Assembly (NCBI RefSeq): GCF_004343705.1 | Contig: NZ_SKFH01000023.1 | Span: forward strand, 1 to 64,000 | DNA from: Flaviaesturariibacter aridisoli | GTDB lineage: Bacteria; Bacteroidota; Bacteroidia; Chitinophagales; Chitinophagaceae | DNA: 64,000 nucleotides | Reading direction: 5' to 3' | Shown here: piece by piece, positions 7,784 through 17,675 of the stretch | How the letters are laid out: every line of letters starts with the position of its first letter | Position numbering within the stretch: position 1 is the first letter of the stretch | Notes under the pieces: generated by a model | Seen by the model: the letters and a program-made list of their open reading frames with translations, nothing else | Told to the model about the DNA's origin: nothing | The model's database searches: none | Translations under genes and position numbers: made by a program

Positions 7784-8779
7784 GTGAAAAGATCTTTCCT
7801 CTTTGTTTTCCTCTTTATTCTACTCGGCTCCGCCACCGTGCACGCGCAAAAGATCACCCCGGGCGACCTGAAGCGCCTGCGCGCCCAGGAGGATACACTG
7901 AAGGACCTGGCCCGGCATATTTACACCGACACCCTCGCCTCGGGCCGCCTGCGCAGCGACAGCCAGTTCGTACGCACGCTCGTCCGCTCCCTGCAGGCCC
8001 GCAACTCGTTCTATTACCCCTTCGACGAAGTGCTCGGCGTATCGAAGCTCTATGCGCCCGACAGTACCTTCCGGATCTTTACCTGGCAGGTGACCATCCC
8101 CACCGTTCAGGCCCGCAAACGGGGCGCCATCCAGCTTCGCACCCCGGACGGATCGTTGAAGCTCATCCCCCTCCATGATGTAACCGAGTTCACCGAATTT
8201 GCCGAAGACTCCGTCCGCACCCGCGCCAACTGGATCGGTGCGGTTTACTACAACCTCATCAAAACCACCTGGAACGGCAAGCCCTACTATACACTTTTCG
8301 GCATCGACGACCGCGGTTTTTCCACGAAGCGCAAATGGATCGAGGTACTGACCTTCGATGAAGGCGGCCAGCCCCGTTTCGGTGGCGACTATTTCGATTT
8401 TTCGCAGGATACGGTACCGCGCAAACAACACGACCGCTTTCAGCTTGCCTATAAGCGCGAGGCCAACGTGACCGCCAATTGGGACGAAGACCAGAAGCTG
8501 ATCCTGTTCGATCACCTCGTATCCGAATCCAGCCAGCCCGACCTGCCCTACACCATGGTGCCCGACGGCGATTCCGAAGGTTTCAAATGGGAAAAAGGCC
8601 GCTGGGTGCACATTGATAAAGTGTTTCACTACAAGGTGGACATGTCCGACGCCGATCCCCTGCTGGGCAAGCCGCCCGTGGGCGATCCCATTCTTGACAG
8701 CAAGGGCAACATCAACGAGGAAAAGCTGAAACAACGCAGCGAGCGCAACGGCGCCGGCAAGAAAAAAGACAACGAATAA
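7784..8779 (+). CDS. secreted conserved hypothetical protein
   Basis: 331 residues with a clear signal peptide (K-R, hydrophobic FLFVFLFILLGSATV, cleavage near VHAQ). The mature part is mixed alpha/beta with no catalytic motif I can name: FTWQVTIP, GAVYYNLI, WNGKPYYTLFGIDDRGFSTKRKWIEVL and KREANVTANWDEDQKLILFDHL resemble a conserved Bacteroidota family of unknown function. The C-terminus is charged and low-complexity (K-K-K-D-N-E). The start is GTG at 7784. It follows the heptose genes by about 50 bases and ends in a strong terminator, so it may be the last gene of that operon. Confidence 0.75.
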   Translation: MKRSFLFVFLFILLGSATVHAQKITPGDLKRLRAQEDTLKDLARHIYTDTLASGRLRSDSQFVRTLVRSLQARNSFYYPFDEVLGVSKLYAPDSTFRIFTWQVTIPTVQARKRGAIQLRTPDGSLKLIPLHDVTEFTEFAEDSVRTRANWIGAVYYNLIKTTWNGKPYYTLFGIDDRGFSTKRKWIEVLTFDEGGQPRFGGDYFDFSQDTVPRKQHDRFQLAYKREANVTANWDEDQKLILFDHLVSESSQPDLPYTMVPDGDSEGFKWEKGRWVHIDKVFHYKVDMSDADPLLGKPPVGDPILDSKGNINEEKLKQRSERNGAGKKKDNE

Positions 8780-8806
8780 TTCCCTGATATTGAATCAATG
8801 ACTGAC

Positions 8807-8835
8807 GTCCCGGAGCTCTCTCCGGGACTTTTTTT
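8807..8835 (+). terminator. terminator after the secreted hypothetical gene
   Basis: A 9-base perfect stem (8807-8815 with 8820-8828) and a 4-base loop, followed by seven T. Confidence 0.9.
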
Positions 8836-8929
8836 GTCCGGGACCGTGCATTTTACAAAAGCGAATAGGAACGGTTGGCAGGCTGACTAACCGGTTTACA
8901 TACGGAGCAGGCCGGTCTGTCTTGGGAAG

Positions 8930-9195
8930 ACATCGGTTTGTCCCCGACGACGCAGATTTACACTGGTGAGACGCCTTTTTGTCGTGGTGAGACACATTTT
9001 TGCCCGCGACGACACCTTTTTGAGCAGGTGAGACGCCTTTTTGTCGTGGTGAGACACATTTTTGCCCGCGACGGAACCTTTTTGAGCAGGTGAGACGCCT
9101 TTCTGTCATGGTTAGACGCATTTCTGCCCGCGACGGAACCTTTTTGAGCAGGTGAGACGCCTTTTCGCCGTCGAAAATCCATTTTTACCCGTAGC
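8930..9195. repeat. 62-bp higher-order tandem repeat
   Basis: Near-identical 62-base units start at 8965, 9027, 9089 and 9151 (the last partial). Each unit is itself three diverged subunits of about 19-22 bases sharing a GAGAC...CTTTTTG pattern. Degenerate subunits extend on both sides (from about 8930 and to about 9195). The length is not a multiple of three, so the minus-strand open frames across it shift phase between units and are not credible genes. It lies between a terminator and the CYTH gene. Confidence 0.9.
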
Positions 9196-9253
9196 GGGCC
9201 GTCACCAGAACGGCGAAGGATTTGCAATAGCACCGGCGACTAACTTTACCGCT

Positions 9254-9721
9254 ATGGCAATGGAGATTGAACGGAAGTTTTTGGTGAACAAGGAGTTATG
9301 GGACCAGTGGCCGAAAGAGGCCCCGCACTACCTGCGGCAGGGCTACCTGTTCAAGGACCTCATCAAAACCGCACGGGTACGCGTGAGTGATGAAACGGGC
9401 TATCTTACGATTAAAGGCAGAACGGTGGGCATCAGCCGCGCCGAATACGAATTTGAGATCCCGAAAGACGAAGCCGAAGAACTATTGACGCGCTTTTGCG
9501 AAACGGTCGTTTCGAAATACCGCCACATCATTCCTTTCGAAGGAAAGCTTTGGGAAGTGGACGTGTTCCTCGCCGACAACGAAGGGCTCGTTGTGGCCGA
9601 GATCGAGCTGATCGAAGAGGACGAATCATTCGTCAGGCCGCCCTTTATCGGCAAAGAGGTGACCGGCGAGCGGAAATATTATAACTCGCAGCTCGCCGCC
9701 AACCCGTTCAAGAACTGGTAG
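9254..9721 (+). CDS. CYTH domain protein (class IV adenylate cyclase/triphosphatase-like)
   Basis: 155 residues. The N-terminal EIERKFLV is the CYTH ExExK signature, and later strands carry alternating charged residues (ARVRVSDETGYLTIKG, EYEFEIP, WEVDVFLADNEGLVVAEIEL) typical of the tunnel fold that binds triphosphates and divalent metal. Bacterial single-domain members are often inorganic triphosphatases; a cyclase role is less likely. ATG 9254 is preferred because TAACTTTA lies at 9241-9248, just upstream. An in-frame earlier start would fall inside the tandem repeat. Confidence 0.88.
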   Translation: MAMEIERKFLVNKELWDQWPKEAPHYLRQGYLFKDLIKTARVRVSDETGYLTIKGRTVGISRAEYEFEIPKDEAEELLTRFCETVVSKYRHIIPFEGKLWEVDVFLADNEGLVVAEIELIEEDESFVRPPFIGKEVTGERKYYNSQLAANPFKNW

Positions 9722-9730
9722 TTCAGTGAG

Positions 9731-9784
9731 GTGCGCCAGCGACGTCTTCGGCGTCATTGCGAGCGTACGCCCGTCGCTTCGCAC
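9731..9784. repeat. imperfect palindromic REP-like element
   Basis: Arms GTGCGCCAGCGACG and CGTCGCTTCGCAC (9731-9744, 9772-9784) flank a central GTCATTGCGAGCG, a sequence seen in many intergenic repeats of Bacteroidota. It lies between the CYTH gene and the lepA terminator. Confidence 0.6.
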
Positions 9785-9802
9785 GAGAATATCATTCCCC
9801 CA

Positions 9803-9840
9803 TTAAAAAAAGAGCGCACCTCTTTGAAGCGCGCTCTTTA
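9803..9840. terminator. bidirectional terminator between CYTH gene and lepA
   Basis: A 9-base stem (9809-9817 with 9831-9839) with an A-run on the left and T on the right, placed between convergent genes. Confidence 0.8.
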
Positions 9841-9841
9841 C

Positions 9842-9872
9842 CAATAGACCAATAAACTAATAAACCAATTCA
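9842..9872. repeat. AATAGACCAATAAAC-type low-complexity repeat
   Basis: A run of CCAATAGACC/CCAATAAACT variants next to the lepA stop. Similar runs occur at 18445-18470, 27176-27206, 56281-56306 and 56390-56415. Confidence 0.7.
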
Positions 9873-11663
<1,791 letters not shown>

Positions 11664-11691
11664 GCGTAAACAGCCCCTCGAACGGGGTTCG

Positions 11692-11699
11692 CAAAGGTA
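11692..11699 (-). promoter_or_regulatory. -7 box of lepA
   Basis: TACCTTTG on the minus strand, 29 bases upstream of the lepA ATG; it matches the Bacteroidota -7 consensus TAnnTTTG. Confidence 0.6.
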
Positions 11700-11783
11700 A
11701 CGAAATGTGGTGGCTACCAATGTTTTTGCTGTTAATTCCTATCTTGACGCCGCCGTTATTCGACCAATACCGCGCTTACAGCC

Positions 11784-12584
11784 ATGAAACAGGCCCTCAA
11801 ACAGTTCCTTCAACGCCTGGGCGTATACGAACGCCTTAAGTGGAGCTTCCCCTTCGGGCTCTACCGGATCCTGTTTCAACCGCGGCAGTTGCAAGCGGCA
11901 GCGCGCGAAAAAGCCTTCTACCATTCCTTCCTGCGTCCCTGCCCGCTCATTTTCGACATCGGCGCCAACGACGGCCATAAGACCGAAGCCTTCCTGACGC
12001 TCGCCCAAAAAGTGCTGGCCTGCGAGCCCGACGCCCTCAACTTCCGCACCCTGCAACTGCGCTTCGCCGGCCGCCGGAAGCGCGTGTTGCTCGAACAAAA
12101 AGCGCTGGGCGCTTCTCCGGGAAAATTGCCGATGCAGGTGCATCACCCCGGCTCGGCCTTCAACACGCTCAACCCGCGTTTCAAGGCCATCACCGAAGCC
12201 GACGACGAAGCCCGCTGGAACGAAAAGATCGCCTTCAGCGGCAGCATCGACGTGGAGGTGACGACGCTCGATGCGCTGATCGCCCGGTACGGAAGACCGC
12301 ATTTTATCAAGATCGACGTGGAAGGCTACGAGCTGGAAGTGCTGCGTGGACTGACCACGGCCGTGCCCTGCCTGAGCCTGGAGTGCCTCTTCCCGGAATT
12401 TAAAGAAGAACTCGCCGAAAGCCGGAAACTGTTGCGCGCCCTGGATCCCGCGCTTCGGTACAATATCGCCATGCACGAACGCCTGCTGTACGACCACTGG
12501 CTGAGCGACGAGGAACTGGACCGGTACCTGGAGTTCTGGACCGAGCCGCATTTTGAGCTCATGGTGCGGCTCCCCTCAGCCTAG
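11784..12584 (+). CDS. FkbM family methyltransferase
   Basis: 266 residues. The SAM-binding motif is LIFDIGANDGHKTEAFL (motif I near residue 55), followed by the acidic VLACEPDALNF and later FIKIDVEGYELEVLRGL, the FkbM signature. Members O-methylate sugars or small molecules, and in this setting a surface glycan is the likely target. The gene is convergent with, and overlaps by 9 bases, a glycosyltransferase gene on the other strand. Confidence 0.88.
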   Translation: MKQALKQFLQRLGVYERLKWSFPFGLYRILFQPRQLQAAAREKAFYHSFLRPCPLIFDIGANDGHKTEAFLTLAQKVLACEPDALNFRTLQLRFAGRRKRVLLEQKALGASPGKLPMQVHHPGSAFNTLNPRFKAITEADDEARWNEKIAFSGSIDVEVTTLDALIARYGRPHFIKIDVEGYELEVLRGLTTAVPCLSLECLFPEFKEELAESRKLLRALDPALRYNIAMHERLLYDHWLSDEELDRYLEFWTEPHFELMVRLPSA

Positions 12585-13601
12585 GGCTTCGATCGCGTGT
12601 AGCAGGCAGCGTCCCGTAGAAATACGGACGGCCAGCGGCACCATGTTCCGGCGCATGGCTTCGTAATCGCCGGCATCCAGATTTTGGATCGCCGCCCCAA
12701 TCTCCCCGATCGACGACACGGCAATGCCGATGCGAAAGCGTTGCACCAGCGCAGCAGCGGCACTATCGCGGTGACAGATCACCGGCAGGCCCGAAAGGAG
12801 GTATAGCGACAATTTATGCGGGGAAATGTACCGGGCGTAGTCACCGAGCGGGCCACCCAGCCCGCGGTCGTCGCTGCCGTCCCACAACAGTCCGAACGAT
12901 CCTTCGATGCGACCGGGCAATTCCGGCGCGGGGAAAACACCGTAATAGCGGGCGTTGGGCATCCCGGCGAGCGCGTCGCCGCCGGGACCGTACAGGTGGA
13001 AGTGTAATTCCGGGTACGCCGCCAGGCGGGCCAGGAAGGGACTTTTGTCGAGGGCGCCGGCGAAACAAAGCTCCGGCCCGCAACGGCGTTCTCCCGGCGC
13101 GGGCTGCGCCAGGAAGTCGAAGAACCCGATGTCGCTGCAGCGGGCTGCAGGAATCTTTTGCTCCAACCAACCGCGCATCGCTTCGTTGTGTACAATAAAT
13201 TCGGAAAAGCGCCGCAGGTATTTCAGCTCCTGTTCCAGGAGTCGCTGGTCGCCGTCTTTGATGCCGTTGATGTCGGTGAGAAAGCAAAGGAGGCGCAGGT
13301 CGCGGCGGTGCCGCGCCAGGTGGGCGAGCAGGCGGCGGTGCAAGCTGGCGTATAAAGGCCACTGAAACAGGATCGTAGCGCCCTGCGGCAGGTCGCGTTG
13401 CAGCCGCCAGGCGGCACGCAGGCGCCGCACTTTCGCCGCCGGGCCGAATGCGTATTCATCACCGAGGCGAAGGCCAACGTAGCCGGCTTGTAGTAATACG
13501 GTCTCGGCATCTTTGTTTCCCACCCCTCCATGAAAGAGCGGGCCGCGCACCAGGTGCTCCTGGAGGAAGAAATGATTATTATGAAATTCCCGGTCAGCCA
13601 A
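12576..13601 (-). CDS. glycosyltransferase, galactofuranosyltransferase-like
   Basis: About 341 residues. The C-terminal half has ELCFAGALDKSPFLARL, FHLYGPG, GSFGLLWDG, the segment YARYISPHKLSLYLLSGLPVIC and a final HAIEALG, which resemble bacterial beta-1,6-galactofuranosyltransferases (WbbI/GlfT-type GT-B enzymes). The start is uncertain. TTG 13601 overlaps the flippase stop by 8 bases (CTTGGCTGAC), a typical coupled arrangement; an upstream TTG at 13637 would give 353 residues. It overlaps the FkbM gene by 9 bases at its 3' end. Donor and acceptor are unknown. Confidence 0.72.
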   Translation of the reverse strand: MADREFHNNHFFLQEHLVRGPLFHGGVGNKDAETVLLQAGYVGLRLGDEYAFGPAAKVRRLRAAWRLQRDLPQGATILFQWPLYASLHRRLLAHLARHRRDLRLLCFLTDINGIKDGDQRLLEQELKYLRRFSEFIVHNEAMRGWLEQKIPAARCSDIGFFDFLAQPAPGERRCGPELCFAGALDKSPFLARLAAYPELHFHLYGPGGDALAGMPNARYYGVFPAPELPGRIEGSFGLLWDGSDDRGLGGPLGDYARYISPHKLSLYLLSGLPVICHRDSAAAALVQRFRIGIAVSSIGEIGAAIQNLDAGDYEAMRRNMVPLAVRISTGRCLLHAIEALG

Positions 13602-15045
13602 GTACGGATGGTTTTTGTTTGGGCCGCAGGGCGGCAAAGAGCAGCTCGCTTACTTCGAGGCGAAAAGCTTTCAATACCAGGATGAACCATAACAGGCAAG
13701 CCGGCAGCAGCGCCAGCAGGTAAGGCCAGGGGCCCAGGTCCAGCCGGCGCAGGCACCAGCCCGTTGCCAGGAACAGCGCGACGCTGGCCACCGCGGCTGC
13801 CAGTGTGCGTGCAGGAACCGGCACCAGCCCCCTGTGCAGGCGGCGTACGAATAACGCATTGCACAGCACCACCACCACTTCGCTCCCCACAAGCGCCCAG
13901 GCCATCCCGTAGCTGCCCCACCGGCGGCACAGCAGGAAGGCCAGCAGCAGGAAGGAGGCAGCGCCAGCCAGCAGTCCATACAAAACAAAGCGCTCCTGGT
14001 TGCGGGGCATCAGCACCTGCTTATTCAGGAACAACCCCAATGTGATCAGTAACGGGTATACCGAAAGTATGCGCAAATGCCCGGCAACGGAAGCGAAGCG
14101 CGGTCCGAAATAAACAGCGGTAAAGGAATCGGCCACGAGCCAGATCCCTGCACCGGCGGGCAGGGCCAGCAGTAGCAACCCTTCTGCCGACAGGCGCAAA
14201 TTCCGCTGCAGCAGCCGCTCGTCGGCTTCCTGCAAAAGCGCCACCGTACGCGGGTAGAGCACCAGGAAGCTGTCGGTGATGAATGCCGAAAGTAGCCGCA
14301 CGATCTTGAGCGCATAGGCATAGAAAGCCACCACGGCCGTGCCCGAAAGCACGCCGAGCAATACATTATCCAGGAGGAGCGGGATGCTGTATACAAGGCT
14401 TACGGCATACGTAACGCGCGTAATGCGCAGGTGCTTCCGCCACTGCAGCTTGCGGAAGCTGATACCCGTTTGCGCGAGCATACGCAGCACGTTCCAGGCG
14501 AGCACCACGATGGCCGTACCCGCGATCAGGGCGTAGTAGCGCACGTAGTGCTCCGGCTGCCGCACCAGCAGGAAGAGCGACAGGAGCGCCAGTGCCCGCA
14601 CCAGCAGCGAGCGCAGGGTGATGTAGCGAAACTCCTCGAGCCCCCAGAAATACCACTCGCAGGCGAAGCCGTTGATCAGCAAAAACGAAAGGGAATAGAG
14701 CAGGAGGCGAACGTCGCCGATCCGGTCATACAGTAGATATACGGTAAGACCATAGAGGCAGGCGGAGGCAAGGGTGGTCAGCAGGTGGAGCGTGAGCAGC
14801 TCGGACACCAGTTGCTTCAGCGCGCTGCGGTCGTGGCGGCAACGGGCCACCTCCCGGATGGCGTGCGTGACAATGCCCGCTTCGGCCAGTACGATGAAAT
14901 AATAGGTCAACCCGTCGATGAACTGCACACGGCCGAGGCCCGCGGGGTCGAGCACCCGCGACAACCAGGGTATGGACAGCAGGGGAAACAGCACCTGGCT
15001 GAGGCTAAGCAGGAAGTTAAAGGCCAGGTTTTTCTTCAGGCTCAC
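13594..15045 (-). CDS. polysaccharide flippase (Wzx/MATE-like)
   Basis: 483 residues with about 12-14 hydrophobic helices. The N-terminus has the family pattern NLAFNFLLSLSQVLFPLLSIPWLSRVLDPAGLGRVQF, and the rest is a series of Leu/Val-rich segments up to LLALLPACLLWFILVL. Wzx proteins flip undecaprenyl-linked glycan units across the inner membrane. GTG 15045 is preferred. The ATG at 15090 would leave only 18 bases to the divergent gene, too little for two promoters. The following glycosyltransferase overlaps its stop. Confidence 0.88.
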   Translation of the reverse strand: MSLKKNLAFNFLLSLSQVLFPLLSIPWLSRVLDPAGLGRVQFIDGLTYYFIVLAEAGIVTHAIREVARCRHDRSALKQLVSELLTLHLLTTLASACLYGLTVYLLYDRIGDVRLLLYSLSFLLINGFACEWYFWGLEEFRYITLRSLLVRALALLSLFLLVRQPEHYVRYYALIAGTAIVVLAWNVLRMLAQTGISFRKLQWRKHLRITRVTYAVSLVYSIPLLLDNVLLGVLSGTAVVAFYAYALKIVRLLSAFITDSFLVLYPRTVALLQEADERLLQRNLRLSAEGLLLLALPAGAGIWLVADSFTAVYFGPRFASVAGHLRILSVYPLLITLGLFLNKQVLMPRNQERFVLYGLLAGAASFLLLAFLLCRRWGSYGMAWALVGSEVVVVLCNALFVRRLHRGLVPVPARTLAAAVASVALFLATGWCLRRLDLGPWPYLLALLPACLLWFILVLKAFRLEVSELLFAALRPKQKPSVLG

Positions 15046-15108
15046 GAAATAGGTTTTGACGCGGGGCCGCAGCCACCTCCCTGCAAACATATATATTTAG
15101 CCGCCGTT

Positions 15109-16215
15109 ATGGTGGTCCTGTTGTACGATACCGAGCATTTTGAAACGCTGGAAACCCTGGTGCGGATCCTCGACGATGGCCACAACGAGCTGCACCTGGC
15201 CGTGCCGCAGGAGCTGCGCGCCCGGCTCGAAGCCGCGGGGATCCGGGAAGGCCGGTATCTGCAATGGCACCCATTGCCAGCTGACAACGCCGCCCATGCC
15301 GAAGCCCTGCAGCGACTGGTGCGCCGCGTGGGCGCGTCCCTCCTGCTGCTGGCGACGGTTTCCTTCCGCCACTACGCGTTTGCGCGACTGGCGCGCCGCC
15401 TGCCCTCCGTTCGCGTGCTGCTGGGCGTGCACGACGCCACCGACAGCTTCCGCCCCCAACGCGGCAGCGGCCTGCGCGGACTCATCCGGCGCTGGGGCCT
15501 TCGCCGGCTAACGCAACACGTATCCGGCTTTATCGTGCTGCTGCCCGAAATGAAGGCATACATCCGCGCCGAAAACTTCACCAGCAAACCGGTGTACGTT
15601 CTGCCCGGACGCTTATACGACGAAAAAAGCTATAGAGCTCCTTCCCTGCCGCTGCAGATCGTTCTACCGGGCTCCATCGATCCGGCCCGGCGCGACTATG
15701 GTGTGGCGGAGCGACTGGCTCAGCGCCTCGCCCATACCGGCGCCGGCGTTGGCCTGACGATTGTTGGTTCCCTCCCGGCCGGTGCCCCACCCGCGTGGTT
15801 CAGAGCCTATCCCGGGGTTGTTGAAGCGCGCTGCGACCGGTTCGTTCCGGCAGCCGATTATGCAGCCGCACTCGTGGCCTCCGGGATCGTTTGGGCGCCC
15901 CTGCCCATCGTCTTCCGACAGCCGGGCAGGGCAGACGAACAATACGGGCGCAGCAAAAGCTCCGGAACTTTTTTCGATGCCATCAGCGCGGGCCGTCCCC
16001 TTTTGTTGCCGGCTCATGTCCCGGTAACCGAAGCCTGGGCCGACTGCACACTCACTTACTTCGACGAGGCGCACCTGTATTACCTCCTGGTGGCGCTGGC
16101 TGCCAATGAGGCGGCCTTCCGGCGCCTGCAGGCCAACGGACGGCTGGCCGCGCAACAGTTTACGGTGGAGGCTGTCCGCGCGTCGTTCGCCGCACAATTG
16201 GCGGGTGGCCGCTAA
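15109..16215 (+). CDS. glycosyltransferase (GT-B, family 1/4-like)
   Basis: 368 residues with a two-domain GT-B layout: N-terminal VVLLYDTEHFETLETLV, mid-region LRRLTQHVSGFIVLLPEMKAYI, donor domain with VYVLPGRLYDEKSY, LPGSIDPARRDYGVAERL, LTIVGSLPAG, and GTFFDAISAGRPLLLPAHVPVTEAW near the end. The last stretch resembles the EFG/nucleotide-binding end of GT1/GT4 enzymes. The start is ATG 15109, ten bases after TATATTTAG (15091-15099). It is divergent from the flippase. Confidence 0.75.
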   Translation: MVVLLYDTEHFETLETLVRILDDGHNELHLAVPQELRARLEAAGIREGRYLQWHPLPADNAAHAEALQRLVRRVGASLLLLATVSFRHYAFARLARRLPSVRVLLGVHDATDSFRPQRGSGLRGLIRRWGLRRLTQHVSGFIVLLPEMKAYIRAENFTSKPVYVLPGRLYDEKSYRAPSLPLQIVLPGSIDPARRDYGVAERLAQRLAHTGAGVGLTIVGSLPAGAPPAWFRAYPGVVEARCDRFVPAADYAAALVASGIVWAPLPIVFRQPGRADEQYGRSKSSGTFFDAISAGRPLLLPAHVPVTEAWADCTLTYFDEAHLYYLLVALAANEAAFRRLQANGRLAAQQFTVEAVRASFAAQLAGGR

Positions 16216-16224
16216 TTTTACGCT

Positions 16225-17169
16225 ATGGCCAGATCGCGACCCAATTTCCAGAACGAGCTCAACACAGGTTTCGGCACCAGCAGCAGTGAGTCCGGCGGCC
16301 GCTTTTACCGGAAAGACGGGAGCGTCAACGTCGTGCGGCGCGGGGTACCCCTCTTCGACCGGTTAAGTTGGTTTCACACGCTTCTATCGATGGGCCGTTG
16401 GAAATTCTGGGGCTACCTGCTGCTCTTTTACGTGGTGATCAACCTGTTCTTCGCCCTGGTGTATTACCTGATCGGCGTGCAGCACCTCAACGGCGCGAAG
16501 ATCGGTTCTCCGCTGGCCCAATTCGTGGAAGCCTTTTTCTTCAGCGCCCAGACCTACACCACCGTTGGCTACGGTCACGTAAGTCCCGATGGATTGCTGG
16601 TGAGCTCAATCGCCGCTTTTGAATCTTTTCTCGGCGTGATGACGCTGGCGCTCATGAGCGGCCTTTTCTTCGGTCGCTTTTCGATGCCACGCGCCTACCT
16701 GCGCTTCAGCAACGTGGCGCTCATTGCGCCATATAAAGACGGCCAGGCACTGATGTTCCGGATGGTGCCCGAGAAGAACAACCAGCTCACCGACGCCGAA
16801 GTGAAGCTGACGCTGGCCATTCGGATCCATGAAGGCGATAAGGAGCAGAATAAATTTTATGGACTGAACGTGGAGATACCGAGGATCAATGTGCTGGTAT
16901 TCAACTGGACGGTGGTGCATCCCATCAACGAGGAAAGCCCTTTGTACGGCTATTCGCTGCAGGAGCTGAAAGCCATGCAGGCCGAGCTGCTTGTATTTCT
17001 CAAAGCCTACGATGAGGTTTTTGCCAACAACGTGATCACACGCACGTCCTACACGGCCAGCGAATTCATCCCCGACGCCAAGTTCAAGCACATGTACCAC
17101 TCCGAAGGCGGCACCACCGTGCTTGATATCGACAAGCTCAATGATTTTGAATTACTGCCGAAAGCGTGA
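16225..17169 (+). CDS. inward-rectifier potassium channel (KirBac-like)
   Basis: 314 residues. A first helix (FWGYLLLFYVVINLFFALVYYLIG, about 55-78), a pore loop with the K+ filter T-V-G-Y-G-H (near 112-117), and a second helix (SFLGVMTLALMSGLFFGRFS) are followed by a cytoplasmic beta-rich Kir domain of about 165 residues (FSNVALIAPYKDGQALMFRMV, NVEIPRINVLVFNWTVVHPI). This is the KirBac architecture. The N-terminus before helix 1 is amphipathic (RLSWFHTLLSMGRW), like the slide helix. The gene begins 9 bases after the upstream glycosyltransferase. Confidence 0.95.
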   Translation: MARSRPNFQNELNTGFGTSSSESGGRFYRKDGSVNVVRRGVPLFDRLSWFHTLLSMGRWKFWGYLLLFYVVINLFFALVYYLIGVQHLNGAKIGSPLAQFVEAFFFSAQTYTTVGYGHVSPDGLLVSSIAAFESFLGVMTLALMSGLFFGRFSMPRAYLRFSNVALIAPYKDGQALMFRMVPEKNNQLTDAEVKLTLAIRIHEGDKEQNKFYGLNVEIPRINVLVFNWTVVHPINEESPLYGYSLQELKAMQAELLVFLKAYDEVFANNVITRTSYTASEFIPDAKFKHMYHSEGGTTVLDIDKLNDFELLPKA

Positions 17170-17189
17170 CGCTTCGGTTGTCCAAATAA

Positions 17190-17212
17190 AAACGGATGCG
17201 CTGAGCATCCGT
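17190..17212. terminator. terminator between Kir gene and minus-strand gene
   Basis: 8-base stem (17192-17199 with 17205-17212). The minus-strand reading is followed by TTTTTATTT, so it best fits the minus-strand gene; on the plus strand the T-tract is weak. Confidence 0.7.
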
Positions 17213-17255
17213 ATTTCATAGCACGCGCCCGTATCCAGATTCATGCAACCCGTTT

Positions 17256-17675
17256 TCAGGCCGGCTGGAAGCGAAGAAACTTCTTTCGCTTGATGTAATA
17301 CAGGAACAGGAAAAACAAGACGGGCACGAAGCTCAGGGCCTGCAACACGATGTTGTCGGCGCTCAGTCCCATGAAATACAGGATCACCTGCACCACCGCG
17401 CCTACCACGAGTTGGTCGTCCTCGATCACACAGCCCACCTTGAAGTAATAGGTCTGTTGCTGGAGCGATTTCAGCATATAGGGCGATGTATGATGGTAGC
17501 CGTCGGTCGCTACCAGCAGCGGCCGGTGCGGACCGACGGGAATCACCACGGGACGTTTTTTTTCCAGCGGGTAAATGGACATACCGTCCACCACCACCCG
17601 GACCTTCAGGAACCGGAGCAGGAACTGGTCTTTCCTGATCAGAACAATCCGGTATGGCTGCTGTACGTTGTTTAT
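17256..17675 (-). CDS. small conserved membrane protein, possible ATA start
   Basis: The visible protein (113 residues from GTG 17597) reads VVVDGMSIYPLEKKRPVVIPV, then TDGYHHTSPYMLKSLQQQTYYFKVGC, then one or two membrane helices (AVVQVILYFMGL, ALSFVPVLFFLFLYYI) and a basic tail KRKKFLRF. I do not know the family. Sensible protein sequence (NNVQQPYRIVLIRKDQFLLRFLKVR) continues upstream to ATA 17675-17673. That codon overlaps the tpiA stop as ATAA, exactly where an ATGA overlap would normally sit. If ATA is used the product has 139 residues; otherwise GTG 17597. Confidence 0.6.
   Translation of the reverse strand: MNNVQQPYRIVLIRKDQFLLRFLKVRVVVDGMSIYPLEKKRPVVIPVGPHRPLLVATDGYHHTSPYMLKSLQQQTYYFKVGCVIEDDQLVVGAVVQVILYFMGLSADNIVLQALSFVPVLFFLFLYYIKRKKFLRFQPA

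Noticed and set aside
8930-9195. CRISPR array
   Set aside because: The repeats are contiguous with no unique spacers, and no cas genes are present in the window.
8795-9233. Two overlapping minus-strand open frames with repeated KGVSPAQKG-type peptides
   Set aside because: They are translations of the 62-base tandem repeat. The period is not a multiple of three, so the frames change between units, and no promoter or start context supports them.
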